A stretch of 64,000 nucleotides of DNA from Solitalea koreensis (GTDB lineage: Bacteria; Bacteroidota; Bacteroidia; Sphingobacteriales; Sphingobacteriaceae): the NCBI RefSeq assembly GCF_900182575.1, contig NZ_FXSZ01000003.1, positions 1-64,000 of the forward strand. The letters run 5' to 3'. Positions 34,735-44,749 of the stretch are shown in pieces; the first letter of the stretch is position 1; each line of letters begins with the position of its first letter. The position numbers were made by a program, and so were the translations under genes. Below the pieces are notes generated by a model. The model was not told the origin of the DNA, searched no databases, and was given only the letters and a program-made list of their open reading frames with translations.

Positions 34735-37700
34735 ATGAAAAAAACTATTTCATTTTTTACTTTACTTTTCTTAGCATCTCAGCACGTTTATTCTCAAGAT
34801 AAATTGGCTGAGATTGGTGCCCGAAAGTATAATACACGGATGCACTTATTAACAGAGCCGCAACCTCCGGCATTGCCTGCCATCAACTTACCAGTTTCAA
34901 ACAACCCTGCTTCTGCTTTTAAAACAGTTAAACCTATTTCTACAAAAGAAGAGCTATACGCAGAGCTGGCTAAACTAAAAAAACAGTACGAGCCTTTTAT
35001 GCAAAACCTGGCTCCAGTACCTGCGGAGACAAGGAAACAGATTCCATTAACGACATTTAACTGGCGCGTAGAAACACCCGAAGATCTCAGCAATTTTCCT
35101 GCGACGCTTAAAGGTGAAGGAAAATGGGAAAAAGTTAACATTCCTCATTTTGGTCCGCCATTGGGTCGTGCAGTTACCTACTATTTTAAAGAAGTAGAAT
35201 TAACGCAAGAAGATTTTGCCAAAGGCAGCCTGTTCATCTGTTTCAAAGCGGTGGATTATAAAGCTTCTGTATTTATAAACGGCAGGCTTTGCGGTTCACA
35301 CGAAGGTTTTTTTGCACCATTTGAATTTGAGATCTCAAAAATTGCTCATCCTGGAAAAAACACTTTACTCGTAAAAGTGGAAAATGATTTTACCACAACC
35401 GGCGGTAAAGACGATAAAGGCAACGCTGTTATTGGCGATAAGATCTATGGCATGACTGGCTTTGGATACGATGATCCGGGGAATGGTTGGCACATATGCC
35501 CTGCGGGAATGGGTATTCCCCAAGATTGCTATATTGAATCGAGAGCTCCTCTGCACATTAACGACATTTTTGTTCGTCCTCAGGTGGAATCATCAAAAGC
35601 AGAAGCCTGGATAGAAGTAAATAATTTCGAACCTTATCCTGCCGATGCCTCCTTACGTATTTCTGTATATGGTCAAAACTTTGCAGAAAAGATAGTGGAG
35701 AATATGGAGTACATTCCTTCTACTACTTATATTCCTGGTGTAGGTGATCTTGCAAAACCATCAGATTGGGAACAAAAGAAATTGAAAATGGGCTATGGGG
35801 CCAATTACCTGCGCATTCCTATTGATATGAAATCGTTTAGGTTTTGGGAACCTGAACATCCATGGCTCTATCAGCTGCAGGTAAAAATATATGACGCAAA
35901 AGGGAATCTGACCGATTCCCGGGTGCAACAATTTGGTATGCGCAGCTTCATGATGGATACTGTAAATACGCCTAAAGGGAAAATGTATCTCAATGGAAAA
36001 ATGATCCGTTTACGTGGAGCCAATAGCATGGGCTTTGAGCAACAATCGGTAAAAGGTAAAAAATGGAATCAGTTAACCGAAGATTTGTTGCTGGCCAAAC
36101 TGTGTAACCTTAACTATTTGCGATTTACCCAGCGTCCGGTTCAACCTGAAGTATATGATTATTGCGACAAACTGGGCTTACTAAATCAAACGGATCTCCC
36201 CTTGTTTGGAAGTATCCGCCGTAACCAATTTTCGGAAGCTATAAAACAAGTAGAAGAAATGGAGCGTCTGGTTCGTAGCCATCCTTCAACCATAGTGGTT
36301 ACTTATATTAACGAGCGTTTCCCTAATGCAGAAGGCAATCCTCAGCGTAGCCTAAATACTGCCGATGAATACTATCGATTATTTACAGCATTAGACCAAG
36401 CCGTACTGTTGAGTAATCCTGACCGTGTAATTAAAGCCGGTGATGGTGATTATGATCCACCTTCTCCTGGCCTTCCTGATAATCATTGCTACAACACTTG
36501 GTATAACGGACATGGACTTGGACTTGGAAAAATGTATAAAGGATACTGGCAGCCCGTAAAACCTGGATGGATGTATGCCTGTGGCGAATTTGGCGCTGAA
36601 GGTCTTGATCCGCTTAATGTAATGCAGAAGTATTATCCTGCAGCCTGGTTACCTAAAACCAAGGAAGAAGAGGCCTCATGGACTGCCAATCGTATTGCCA
36701 TGTCACAAACCCATCGTTTTCATTCAATGTGGTACAATCCACAGCATAGTGTAAGCGACTGGATTAATGCTAGTCAGGATTACCAGGCGTGGGCAATGAA
36801 ATTTGTAGCCGAAACTTTCCGCCGCGATTCACGTATGACGTCTTTTGCAGTTCATTTGTTTATTGATGCATGGCCTGCGGGATGGATGAAAGCAATCATG
36901 GATGTTGACCGTCAGCCAAAGAAAGCTTTCTTTACTTACCGCAATGCATTGGAGCCTTTGATGATCTCCTTGCGAAGCGACCGTAGCAAGTTTTTTGCTG
37001 GTGAAGAAACGGCTTTTGAAGCCTGGATTTGCAACGACTTGAATATAGCTCCTGCAGGCTACCAGCTGAAATATCAGATAGAAAAAGAAGGAAAGGTTAT
37101 AATGGCTAACCAGATAGCTGCCAACATTCCGGTAAACAGTTCGCAGTTTCAGGGCTTTCTTAAATTTAAAGTGCCTGGCATTCGAAGTCGGACCGCATAC
37201 ACGTTGCGAATGTCTTTAGTGAATGAAAAAGGTGAGAGCGTTAACCAAAGTGATTTTGCATTCGAAGCGTTTCCGGAAACTACCCCTTCAAAAAGAACGA
37301 TTTATATTGTAGGCGAAAGAAATGGTAAGGCAGCAACATTGACCCAGCAGGCTGGTTATAATATTGCTTCTTCTGGTGAAACAGCAGATGCAATATTGAT
37401 TGATGATTTTGCAAAATATAAAACACAAGAAACACAAATAAACGAATGGGTCAACGCCGGTAAAACAGTGGTGTTTATGGAACTTCCTGCGCAGCAGTAC
37501 TCAATTGCGAATACCTCAGTTTCTATAGAAAAAAACAGTATGGGTGATTATTATTTTGTTTCACCTTCCACTGGTCACACAATCGTAAAAAACAATCAGC
37601 CCTTTGATTTTAATTTATGGTACAATGGTAAGGAAGGTTATATAGCACCAATACTTAGCTATACAATGTCCGCTCCAGAATGGAAACCCATTTTATCAAG

Positions 37701-37887
37701 TGGTAACTCCAATTGGTTAGGAGATAAAGGTACGGCAATGGCAGCGGGTGAATTAAAATATGGTAAAGGTGTTTTCAGAATTTGCGAAGTGCAATTGACT
37801 GACCGCATAAAATATAATCCGACAGCCTTTGATTTTTTTGATAAGATGATTAGTAAAATAACACTTCCAGGTAATAGCACATTGTAA
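34735..37887 (+). CDS. Glycoside hydrolase family 2 enzyme (beta-galactosidase/glucuronidase-like)
   Basis: About 1050 aa, secreted: the ATG at 34735 opens MKKTISFFTLLFLASQHVYSQ. The 37 codons added by the upstream in-frame ATG do not fit. N-terminal jelly-roll sugar-binding domain ~100-280, Ig-like domains ~285-420, TIM barrel ~430-760. The acid/base is Glu 527 in TYINERF, and the nucleophile is probably Glu 618 in ACGEFGAEG. A C-terminal ~200-residue domain resembles the GATase-like module of some GH2 enzymes. It would cleave a beta-glycoside in the periplasm. The exact sugar is unknown. GH97 follows after 11 bp. Confidence 0.88.
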   Translation: MKKTISFFTLLFLASQHVYSQDKLAEIGARKYNTRMHLLTEPQPPALPAINLPVSNNPASAFKTVKPISTKEELYAELAKLKKQYEPFMQNLAPVPAETRKQIPLTTFNWRVETPEDLSNFPATLKGEGKWEKVNIPHFGPPLGRAVTYYFKEVELTQEDFAKGSLFICFKAVDYKASVFINGRLCGSHEGFFAPFEFEISKIAHPGKNTLLVKVENDFTTTGGKDDKGNAVIGDKIYGMTGFGYDDPGNGWHICPAGMGIPQDCYIESRAPLHINDIFVRPQVESSKAEAWIEVNNFEPYPADASLRISVYGQNFAEKIVENMEYIPSTTYIPGVGDLAKPSDWEQKKLKMGYGANYLRIPIDMKSFRFWEPEHPWLYQLQVKIYDAKGNLTDSRVQQFGMRSFMMDTVNTPKGKMYLNGKMIRLRGANSMGFEQQSVKGKKWNQLTEDLLLAKLCNLNYLRFTQRPVQPEVYDYCDKLGLLNQTDLPLFGSIRRNQFSEAIKQVEEMERLVRSHPSTIVVTYINERFPNAEGNPQRSLNTADEYYRLFTALDQAVLLSNPDRVIKAGDGDYDPPSPGLPDNHCYNTWYNGHGLGLGKMYKGYWQPVKPGWMYACGEFGAEGLDPLNVMQKYYPAAWLPKTKEEEASWTANRIAMSQTHRFHSMWYNPQHSVSDWINASQDYQAWAMKFVAETFRRDSRMTSFAVHLFIDAWPAGWMKAIMDVDRQPKKAFFTYRNALEPLMISLRSDRSKFFAGEETAFEAWICNDLNIAPAGYQLKYQIEKEGKVIMANQIAANIPVNSSQFQGFLKFKVPGIRSRTAYTLRMSLVNEKGESVNQSDFAFEAFPETTPSKRTIYIVGERNGKAATLTQQAGYNIASSGETADAILIDDFAKYKTQETQINEWVNAGKTVVFMELPAQQYSIANTSVSIEKNSMGDYYFVSPSTGHTIVKNNQPFDFNLWYNGKEGYIAPILSYTMSAPEWKPILSSGNSNWLGDKGTAMAAGELKYGKGVFRICEVQLTDRIKYNPTAFDFFDKMISKITLPGNSTL

Positions 37888-37898
37888 TAATTATAAAT

Positions 37899-39782
37899 AT
37901 GTCAAAAATTATATCATTTCTACTTTGTTTTATTGTATACTCAGTATCAACATTTGCACAGCAATCAAAAGAACTTAGTTCTCCGGATGGAAAACTTGTT
38001 TTTTCATTCAATTTATCAAAAGAAGGTGAACCCACTTATGCAATTAATTACCAGCAAAAACCTTTAGTACTTTCCTCTGCACTTGGTGTTAATGGCTGGG
38101 AAAAAGGGTTGGTCTTGTCTGACGTAGCTCTTATAAACCAAGATACCCTATGGAAACCTGCGTACGGAGAGCGAAGCATGGTGCGAGACCATTATGCACA
38201 AATGACCATCACCCTATTGCTTAACAACAACGAAAGATCAAAATTGCAAATACAGGTAAGAGCCTATAATGAAGGTATAGCTTTCCGTTACTTATTTCCT
38301 GAACATCCGCAGGGTGGGATGGATATAAGTATTAAAAAAGAGCTAACAGAATTTACTATGCCTGAAGGCGTAAAGGCATGGTTTACCAACAGGGCGCAGG
38401 GTACATATAGTTTGTTGCCACTGAATAACTGGCCCGATGAAAGTGAAAGACCTTTAGTATTACAACTTGCAGATGGCAGGTATGCCTGCCTATCCGAAGC
38501 AGCAATGGTTAATTACTCGCGTACAAAATTCACACTCAATCCCAACAAAGCCAATACCATCAGTTGCGCTATTTATGACCCTGTAGATTTCTTTACACCA
38601 TTTGCCACACCGTGGAGGGTAGTTATGGCCGCAGAACATGCCGGAGAATTACTGGCAAATAATGACTTGTTGCTAAACCTGAATCCTCCTTGTGAAATCA
38701 ATAATACTTCGTGGATACAACCAGGAAAAGTAATGCGTGAAATGACTCTTTCCATGAAAGGGTCAAAAGAATTGGTAGATTTTGCAGTAAAGCGCCACTT
38801 GCAATACATCCATTTTGATGCAGGCTGGTACGGCTATGAATACGTTACAGCTTCCAATGCAACAAAAGTAAATGTTGACCCTCGCCGTAATCCTAAAAGC
38901 GACCTGGACTTGCAGGAAGTTATCCGTTATGCCAATGATAGAGGCATCGGTGTATTTCTTTATGTGAACCAACGTGCCTTGTACCAGCAATTAGATGAAC
39001 TGCTTCCACTATTTGAAAAATGGGGAGTACGTGGTGTTAAGTTCGGTTTTGTGGAAGTAGGTTCACACAAATGGACCACCTGGCTACATGATGCAGTAAA
39101 AAAATGTGCAAAATATCATTTGATGGTTGATATCCATGATGAATATAGGCCGACTGGTTTTAGCCGAACCTACCCTAATTTACTGACGCAGGAAGGTATA
39201 CGTGGTAACGAGGAAATGCCGGATGCTACCCATAATGCAACATTGCCCTTTACACGTTTTATTGCTGGTGCTGCAGATTATACAATATGCTATTATCATC
39301 GACCTGAACTAAAAGCCAGTTTGCAAAACACACAGGCGCCACGAAGCCTTAAGACCACATCCGGCCATCAAATGGCATTGTCAACCATTTTTTATAGCCC
39401 GTTGCAGTTTATGTATTGGTATGATGCTCCTTCAAACTCGCAGGATGAACCTGAACTTGAGTACTTCGATAAAATCTCAACTGTATGGGACGATACAAAG
39501 GTGTTAAATGGAGAAATTGCAAAATATATAACTGTCGCCCGTCGCAAGGGTGAGGAATGGTTTGTTGGCACCATCACCAACAATGATGCCCGTGAGTTGA
39601 AAGTCCCTCTGAACTTTTTAACTCCAGGGAAAAAATATGAGGCAAGTATTTATTACGATGATTCCAATTCAAAAGTTCGGACAAAGGTTTCCATCAAAAG
39701 AATAAAAGTAGATGCTTCTACCGTGCTGGATACAAAATTGATTGCTTCCGGAGGACAAGCCATTTGGATAAAACGTATTTGA
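37899..39782 (+). CDS. Glycoside hydrolase family 97 enzyme (SusB-like alpha-glycosidase)
   Basis: A 627-aa secreted enzyme with a signal peptide ending FAQQ. Domains: N-terminal beta-sandwich ~25-260, catalytic TIM barrel ~270-540 (YIHFDAGWYGYEY at the first strand), C-terminal all-beta cap. Family knowledge: retaining GH97 members use an Asp nucleophile after strand 4, whereas inverting SusB-type members have Gly there and use Glu bases. Here the strand reads GVKFGFVEVGS, with Gly 383 and Glu 386, and DIHDEYRPTG and GIRGNEEMPD supply further Glu residues. This points to the inverting alpha-glucosidase group. Ends at a very strong hairpin. Confidence 0.92.
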   Translation: MSKIISFLLCFIVYSVSTFAQQSKELSSPDGKLVFSFNLSKEGEPTYAINYQQKPLVLSSALGVNGWEKGLVLSDVALINQDTLWKPAYGERSMVRDHYAQMTITLLLNNNERSKLQIQVRAYNEGIAFRYLFPEHPQGGMDISIKKELTEFTMPEGVKAWFTNRAQGTYSLLPLNNWPDESERPLVLQLADGRYACLSEAAMVNYSRTKFTLNPNKANTISCAIYDPVDFFTPFATPWRVVMAAEHAGELLANNDLLLNLNPPCEINNTSWIQPGKVMREMTLSMKGSKELVDFAVKRHLQYIHFDAGWYGYEYVTASNATKVNVDPRRNPKSDLDLQEVIRYANDRGIGVFLYVNQRALYQQLDELLPLFEKWGVRGVKFGFVEVGSHKWTTWLHDAVKKCAKYHLMVDIHDEYRPTGFSRTYPNLLTQEGIRGNEEMPDATHNATLPFTRFIAGAADYTICYYHRPELKASLQNTQAPRSLKTTSGHQMALSTIFYSPLQFMYWYDAPSNSQDEPELEYFDKISTVWDDTKVLNGEIAKYITVARRKGEEWFVGTITNNDARELKVPLNFLTPGKKYEASIYYDDSNSKVRTKVSIKRIKVDASTVLDTKLIASGGQAIWIKRI

Positions 39783-39791
39783 GGATAAAAT

Positions 39792-39838
39792 AAAAAAACC
39801 GTTGTGTGATAAATGCTTTATCACACAACGGTTTTTTT
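39792..39838. terminator. Strong terminator after GH97
   Basis: Perfect 22-bp arms (39792-39813 and 39817-39838) around TGC, with A7 on the left and T7 on the right. Could work in both directions. Confidence 0.92.
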
Positions 39839-39869
39839 ATGGGGTAAAAAAGTCTTTATTTATTGTTTA

Positions 39870-39932
39870 GCTAAAGGTGTGCTTTATTTCACCAGTGAAA
39901 ATGGTGCGGTTTTATACGCAGCTACAGATTAA
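39870..39932 (+). pseudogene. Possible 3' tail of a lost secreted enzyme gene
   Basis: A 20-codon coding-like tail ending at a TAA: the segment GVLYFTSENGAVLYAATD has strand-like periodicity, but there is no start and no upstream continuation. The following 160 bp to the LacI stop hold nothing recognised. Weak, based on composition and on similar relics nearby. Confidence 0.3.
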
Positions 39933-40094
39933 TAAAATGGCGCAAAAAACATTTTGGTTCGGATAATGAAATTTTTTATCAAATTCTTATCTCAAAAGCT
40001 TCATAAGCTCTTGAATAAGGCCTGGCTTAAAAAACTTTCATTTGGATAATCGTTATCGTACAGATTGATACGTCTACTAGCAATCGGATCTGAT

Positions 40095-41114
40095 TTACGC
40101 TTTTGATGATTCCCTTATTGTTAATGTAATTGGAGTTATAATTGGTTCAGTTATAAGGTTAGTTTCAGCTCCTCTAATTAAATCAAGTATAGTAATAGCT
40201 AGTTGTTGACCAATAAGATCAGGATGTTGATCAATCGTAGTAATTCCGGGTGATATGATGGACGATCTGGGATCATTAGAATAACCTACAATCTTAAATT
40301 CTTTGGGAACTTCAATTCCTAGTTCACGAGCCACCATTAGCGCCCCAATTGCAGAGGTATCATTTGCGGTAAAAATTCCATCTGGCTTTGTTTCCATTTT
40401 GAATATTTTCTTTATTGATTCTACAGCATTGTCCATCGATAATTCATGAAAGAAAACTATGTCTTGCCTATATGGTATTTTGTATTTTTTTAAAGCGTCT
40501 ATGTATCCAGCATAACGATCTTTGTAAAGATTACATGTTAAAGGGCCGGAAATATGAGCTATACTTTTACAGCCTAATTGGATAAGATGTTCAGTTGCCT
40601 CGAAGCCGCCTTTATAATCATCCCCTTTAACAATTTGAGCCGGATAATAGTTAACTGGTACCCGATCATAGAACACCAATGGTATTTGGTTTCGAGTTAG
40701 TATGTCATAGTGTGAAAAATCAGTAGTGCGTAAAGTAGTAGCAGCTATTACACCAACCACTCTGGAGGCGTACAATGTATTGACCAATTCTTTTTCCACC
40801 TCTGGTGAGTCATTAGATTGGCAAATAATAACCTGATATCCTTCCTTCCAAAGTAAATTTTGAACTACTGTTAAAACAGTTGCATGAAAATAATAGGAAA
40901 TTCCAGGCACTATCATTCCTATGGTTTGAGTTTTGTTGCTTCTCAAACTTGAAGCCATTGGATTTAATGTAAAATCTAACTCGAAAACTAGTTTTTTAAC
41001 CTTCTCTTTTGTTTCATTACTAATCCTTGGATGGTCATTCAATGCCCTTGAAACAGTTGATGGTGAAATCCCTAAGGCTGTAGCTATATCAATAATAGTT
41101 CTGTTTTTGCTCAT
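40095..41114 (-). CDS. LacI-family transcriptional regulator
   Basis: A 339-aa repressor. The N-terminal helix-turn-helix and hinge (TIIDIATALGISPSTVSRALNDHP, residues 4-27) are canonical for LacI/CcpA/PurR operators. The periplasmic-binding-protein-like effector domain fills the remainder (FTANDTSAIGALMVARELGI near 245). Transcribed away from susC across a 585-bp intergenic region that contains candidate palindromic operators. It is therefore the probable local regulator of the locus. LacI control is less usual than hybrid two-component or ECF control for SusCD loci. The effector is unknown. Confidence 0.95.
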   Translation of the reverse strand: MSKNRTIIDIATALGISPSTVSRALNDHPRISNETKEKVKKLVFELDFTLNPMASSLRSNKTQTIGMIVPGISYYFHATVLTVVQNLLWKEGYQVIICQSNDSPEVEKELVNTLYASRVVGVIAATTLRTTDFSHYDILTRNQIPLVFYDRVPVNYYPAQIVKGDDYKGGFEATEHLIQLGCKSIAHISGPLTCNLYKDRYAGYIDALKKYKIPYRQDIVFFHELSMDNAVESIKKIFKMETKPDGIFTANDTSAIGALMVARELGIEVPKEFKIVGYSNDPRSSIISPGITTIDQHPDLIGQQLAITILDLIRGAETNLITEPIITPITLTIRESSKA

Positions 41115-41147
41115 TAATTATATGATAACTAGTAGTGTGTGTGAAGA

Positions 41148-41155
41148 CAAAGATA
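41148..41155 (-). promoter_or_regulatory. -7 promoter box (TATCTTTG) of the LacI gene
   Basis: A TAnnTTTG match on the minus strand, 34 bp upstream of the LacI start codon. Confidence 0.5.
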
Positions 41156-41200
41156 CATCTTCAATTTTAAAAGAGACCTTTGTATATGGTACAAACACTT

Positions 41201-41236
41201 CTTGCTGATAAATACCTATTAGGACTTATCAGCAAG
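41201..41236. promoter_or_regulatory. 11-bp perfect inverted repeat beside a candidate operator
   Basis: CTTGCTGATAA (41201-41211) and TTATCAGCAAG (41226-41236), 14-nt spacer, directly abutting the palindrome at 41238. No T-run follows. Confidence 0.5.
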
Positions 41237-41237
41237 T

Positions 41238-41249
41238 GCAAATGTTTGC
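41238..41249. promoter_or_regulatory. Candidate LacI operator O1
   Basis: GCAAATGTTTGC: 5-bp arms GCAAA/TTTGC around TG, in the divergent LacI-SusC region. The extended form AGTGCAAA is shared, inverted, with the second site. Confidence 0.5.
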
Positions 41250-41293
41250 CTAAAAATAGCATATGAGAACCTCTTTAATTTTAATTTTTTGCT

Positions 41294-41303
41294 CAAATGT
41301 TTG
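41294..41303. promoter_or_regulatory. Candidate LacI operator O2
   Basis: CAAATGTTTG with flanks giving CAAATGTTTGCAC, the inverted counterpart of O1's GTGCAAATGTTTG. Centre-to-centre spacing from O1 is 55 bp. Confidence 0.5.
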
Positions 41304-41699
41304 CACTGTTATGGTGGGCTTTGCCCTTTAATAGTGAGACCGATGTTCTTTTGGCATACACAGGTTTCTATTTCCTTATTTAGTCCATATGGGCTACTAT
41401 CCCCCCCAAAAAAAGTTTTAGCTTTTTCTGTGGCTTAAACTGTTGCGCATTCGTTTGCTTTTTTGCAAAAAAATAATGGAATCAGGCCTGTCTTATTTTA
41501 AAAAAGAAAATATCTTTTTTGCGTTTTTTAATACAATCTACATTATTATGAAGATTTTATAATTAATAGTTAGAAATAATTAAAGAAAAATCAAAGGGTT
41601 GGTTTTCAGGCCCGGAAATTAATAAATAGCCTATGCAAAGGATTGCATTATTCGTTTTTCTTCCTAATTTACGATATCCTAAAAACAATTAATTTAAGT
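41304..41699. other. Long susC leader region
   Basis: About 395 bp without a gene. It contains a small GGGC-TTT-GCCC hairpin near 41316, a C7 homopolymer near 41401, and an A/T-rich stretch. No exact TAnnTTTG box was seen (closest TATCTTTTTTG near 41511). Confidence 0.4.
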
Positions 41700-44600
41700 A
41701 TGACTAGAACATTACAATTAGTAACAACAATCGTTGTGCTATTCTTTTCAGTAGTAGCCTACGGTCAGGAGAACACGGTCAGGACCATGTCCGGAACGGT
41801 TCAAGATGAAAAGGGTATTCCTTTACCGGGGATTACAATTATCGAAAAAGGGACGAGCAATAGCACGGCCACCAATGAGCAGGGAGCATTTACCATTAAG
41901 GTAAAACCAAATGCCACCCTTGTGTTTAAGAGCATTGGGTTTATTTCCCGCGAAATCACCCCAGATACAAGAAAAGTGCTGATGGTGACAATGAAAGAAG
42001 ATGTACATCAGTTGGCTGATGTAGTGGTTGTGGGTTACGGTACCCAAAAGAAACAGGCTATTACAGGAGCAGTTGTAACGGCCGATTTAAAAACCTATGA
42101 CAAGGTTCCCGTGAATAACATCATGGAAACGTTGAAGGGCACGGTTGCCGGGTTGAACGTTGGCGAAGCCAATAAAGCCGGTTCTGCTCCGGGTTTTTCA
42201 ATCAGGGGGACCAGCACATTCGGCAATGGCGCACCTTTACTAGTATTAGACGGTACTATTTTCAACGGGTCAATAGCTGATCTTGCACCTGCTGACATTG
42301 AAAGTGTTACGGTGTTGAAAGATGCCAGTGCAGCGGCGGTTTACGGTTCACGTTCAGGAAACGGGGTTATCCTGATTGAATCTAAAAAAGGCAGTAGTGT
42401 AAATGGTAAGCCTTCGTTTAATTTCAGCACCAGTTATGGTACCGTTGGTGAGCTGAATCGATTAAAGGTGTACGATGCTCAAGGATACATGCAGCGATTA
42501 AATGACATTCTTAATGACGCTGGTACAGTAGTGCCGACGGAGCTAACTTCAAATTATTTACAGACAATTGAAAAGGCTAATTATAATGCCACTCCTGATC
42601 ATCAGCCTACTTTAGCCGACCCTTATAGTTTGTTCCGCCAGGCTGGTAGCAACGCTAAAACCTCCTTAAGCGTGTCGCAGAAAACGGATAAGATGAGTTA
42701 CTACTTATCGGGTACCATGACAGACCAAAAAGGGGTAATTGTTAACGACAAGTTTAAACAATACTCATTGCGTTTAAATTTGGAATCAAAAGTTACTGAT
42801 TGGCTAACTACAGGAATAAAATCATATTACAGCTACCGTGATTATCCTGATGCCCGGGTTTATGGCAATGCCGGCAACAACGGAAGCAGTTCTTATTTAA
42901 TCAGTCCTTATGCCAATGTGTATAATGCTGATGGAAGCTACAACTTGAATCCTCAAACCACCACTTCTTTTGTTAATCCTTTCTTAATGATTCCAACTCA
43001 AGCGTATAGCCGGAGTAATAACTTAAATGCCATTTTATATGGCACTGTTAAAGTTCCATGGGTTGAAGGATTGACTTATACTGCTACGTATTCAAAAACG
43101 AATAACACAGGTGAAAGTGGATCATTCTATAACAAGTTAACCAATGATGGCATGGCCGTAAACGGCAAGGGTTCAGACAGTTATTCAAGAGGAAATGCCA
43201 CCTTGTTAGATCATATGGTTAAGTACAACAGAACCATTGCCGGTTTACATAATATTGACCTGACCTTGTTGTATTCGGATCAGAAAAACACAAGTATTGG
43301 ACAATCTCTTGCGGCGCAGGGTTTTGATAATGATCAATTAGGGTACAACCGTTTACAGGCAGGAGCTACCCAAAGTGTATCCACTTCGGCATCTCAATCA
43401 GAGCAGCTAGGCCAAATGGCACGTTTAACTTATAACTATAATCAAAAGTATTCGGTAACCGGTACCTTCCGTCGTGATGGTTATTCTGCTTTTGCGGCTA
43501 ATCACAAATACGGCAACTTCGGTTCGGTTGGAGCTAATTGGACCATTTCGAATGAAAATTTCATGAAAAATGTTTCATTTATTAACTCCTTAGCATTGCG
43601 TGGCTCTTACGGTTCCAATGGTAATCAAACGATAACTCCTTATCAGACTTTACCTAAAATCGGAAACAATTATTACTACTACCAGGGCGATGCGGGTTAT
43701 ACCTACACCCAGGGTATTAATAATTTAGGTAATGATGATTTGCTATGGGAATCAACAGTGGGATTTAATGGCGGTATTGATTTCTCGGTGTTAAACAACA
43801 GGATTTCCGGCTCAGTAGATGCTTATTTAACCAAAACGCATAATCTTGCTTTTCCGTTAATCCTCCCTCAGTCATCCGGTTTCTCTCAGATCACTGCCAA
43901 TGCCGGTGAGATCAGAAATAAGGGTATTGAATTGAATTTAAATACAGTAAATATCCAAAAAGACAAGTTCAACTGGACAAGTAATGTTGCATTTTCATTA
44001 AACAGGAACAAATTTCAGCATTTACTGGGCGACAGAAACGGTGATGGCGTGGAAGATGATATTGTTTCATCAAACCAGTTTATCGGAAAATCAATGAGTA
44101 CCGTGTATGGTTACAAAGTAATTGGGATGTGGCAACAGGCTGACAAAGACAATGGAACCATTATGGCCGGTTTTCAGCCTGGTACCTATAAATTGTTGGA
44201 TGTAAATGGCGACGGTAAAATTACTTCGGATGCAGACCGTGTGTTTTTAGGAGATTCCAATCCTAATTTCCGTTGGAGTTTAACCAACACCTTCAGCTAT
44301 AGCAATTTCAGCTTATTGGTATATTTAAATTCCAACTGGGGAGGTAATGGCTATTTCATTAACGGCAGCAATACCCCGCAGAGTGATCCTTACGCTGCTA
44401 ACGGAGCTATGAACCACCCGGTGTATGATTACTGGACGCCTGCTAATCCTAATGCGGAGTTCCCTCGTCCAAGTTTTGCGACTAAAGCAGCAGCCACTGC
44501 ACCTAAATATTATGACAGAAGCTTTGTTCAACTGCAAAAAATTGCCTTCGGCTATGATGCTTCCAAATACTTTAAAAAGTATGGAGTTAATGGTGTAAAT

Positions 44601-44738
44601 CTTTCAGTTAGTGCTGATAACTTAGGCACCTATGCTCCGCACTGGATTGGATTAGATGCAGCAACCGCTAGTGGTTTAACTACTTCGTCTATTCCATCGT
44701 TACGTACCTTAACCATGAACCTTAACCTTAACTTCTAA
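41700..44738 (+). CDS. SusC/RagA-type TonB-dependent outer-membrane transporter
   Basis: A 1012-aa protein that imports oligosaccharides with TonB energy. The ATG at 41700 opens the signal peptide (cleavage near AYGQ). A CarboxypepD_reg-like domain lies at ~30-110 (GTVQDEKGIPLPGITIIEKG). The SusC-specific VVVVGYGTQKK motif precedes the plug (~115-225, with LVLDGTIFNGSIADLAPADI). The remainder is a 22-strand barrel with a C-terminal SusC end (LRTLTMNLNLNF). The SusD gene follows after 11 bp. No STN domain is present, so it is not an anti-sigma-coupled type, which agrees with LacI control. Confidence 0.97.
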   Translation: MTRTLQLVTTIVVLFFSVVAYGQENTVRTMSGTVQDEKGIPLPGITIIEKGTSNSTATNEQGAFTIKVKPNATLVFKSIGFISREITPDTRKVLMVTMKEDVHQLADVVVVGYGTQKKQAITGAVVTADLKTYDKVPVNNIMETLKGTVAGLNVGEANKAGSAPGFSIRGTSTFGNGAPLLVLDGTIFNGSIADLAPADIESVTVLKDASAAAVYGSRSGNGVILIESKKGSSVNGKPSFNFSTSYGTVGELNRLKVYDAQGYMQRLNDILNDAGTVVPTELTSNYLQTIEKANYNATPDHQPTLADPYSLFRQAGSNAKTSLSVSQKTDKMSYYLSGTMTDQKGVIVNDKFKQYSLRLNLESKVTDWLTTGIKSYYSYRDYPDARVYGNAGNNGSSSYLISPYANVYNADGSYNLNPQTTTSFVNPFLMIPTQAYSRSNNLNAILYGTVKVPWVEGLTYTATYSKTNNTGESGSFYNKLTNDGMAVNGKGSDSYSRGNATLLDHMVKYNRTIAGLHNIDLTLLYSDQKNTSIGQSLAAQGFDNDQLGYNRLQAGATQSVSTSASQSEQLGQMARLTYNYNQKYSVTGTFRRDGYSAFAANHKYGNFGSVGANWTISNENFMKNVSFINSLALRGSYGSNGNQTITPYQTLPKIGNNYYYYQGDAGYTYTQGINNLGNDDLLWESTVGFNGGIDFSVLNNRISGSVDAYLTKTHNLAFPLILPQSSGFSQITANAGEIRNKGIELNLNTVNIQKDKFNWTSNVAFSLNRNKFQHLLGDRNGDGVEDDIVSSNQFIGKSMSTVYGYKVIGMWQQADKDNGTIMAGFQPGTYKLLDVNGDGKITSDADRVFLGDSNPNFRWSLTNTFSYSNFSLLVYLNSNWGGNGYFINGSNTPQSDPYAANGAMNHPVYDYWTPANPNAEFPRPSFATKAAATAPKYYDRSFVQLQKIAFGYDASKYFKKYGVNGVNLSVSADNLGTYAPHWIGLDAATASGLTTSSIPSLRTLTMNLNLNF

Positions 44739-44749
44739 GACCTATTTCA

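Noticed and set aside
41454..41469. Third LacI operator TTTGC...GCAAA
   Set aside because: The half-sites are in the opposite orientation with a T6 spacer, unlike the two candidate operators. Probably a chance A/T-rich palindrome.
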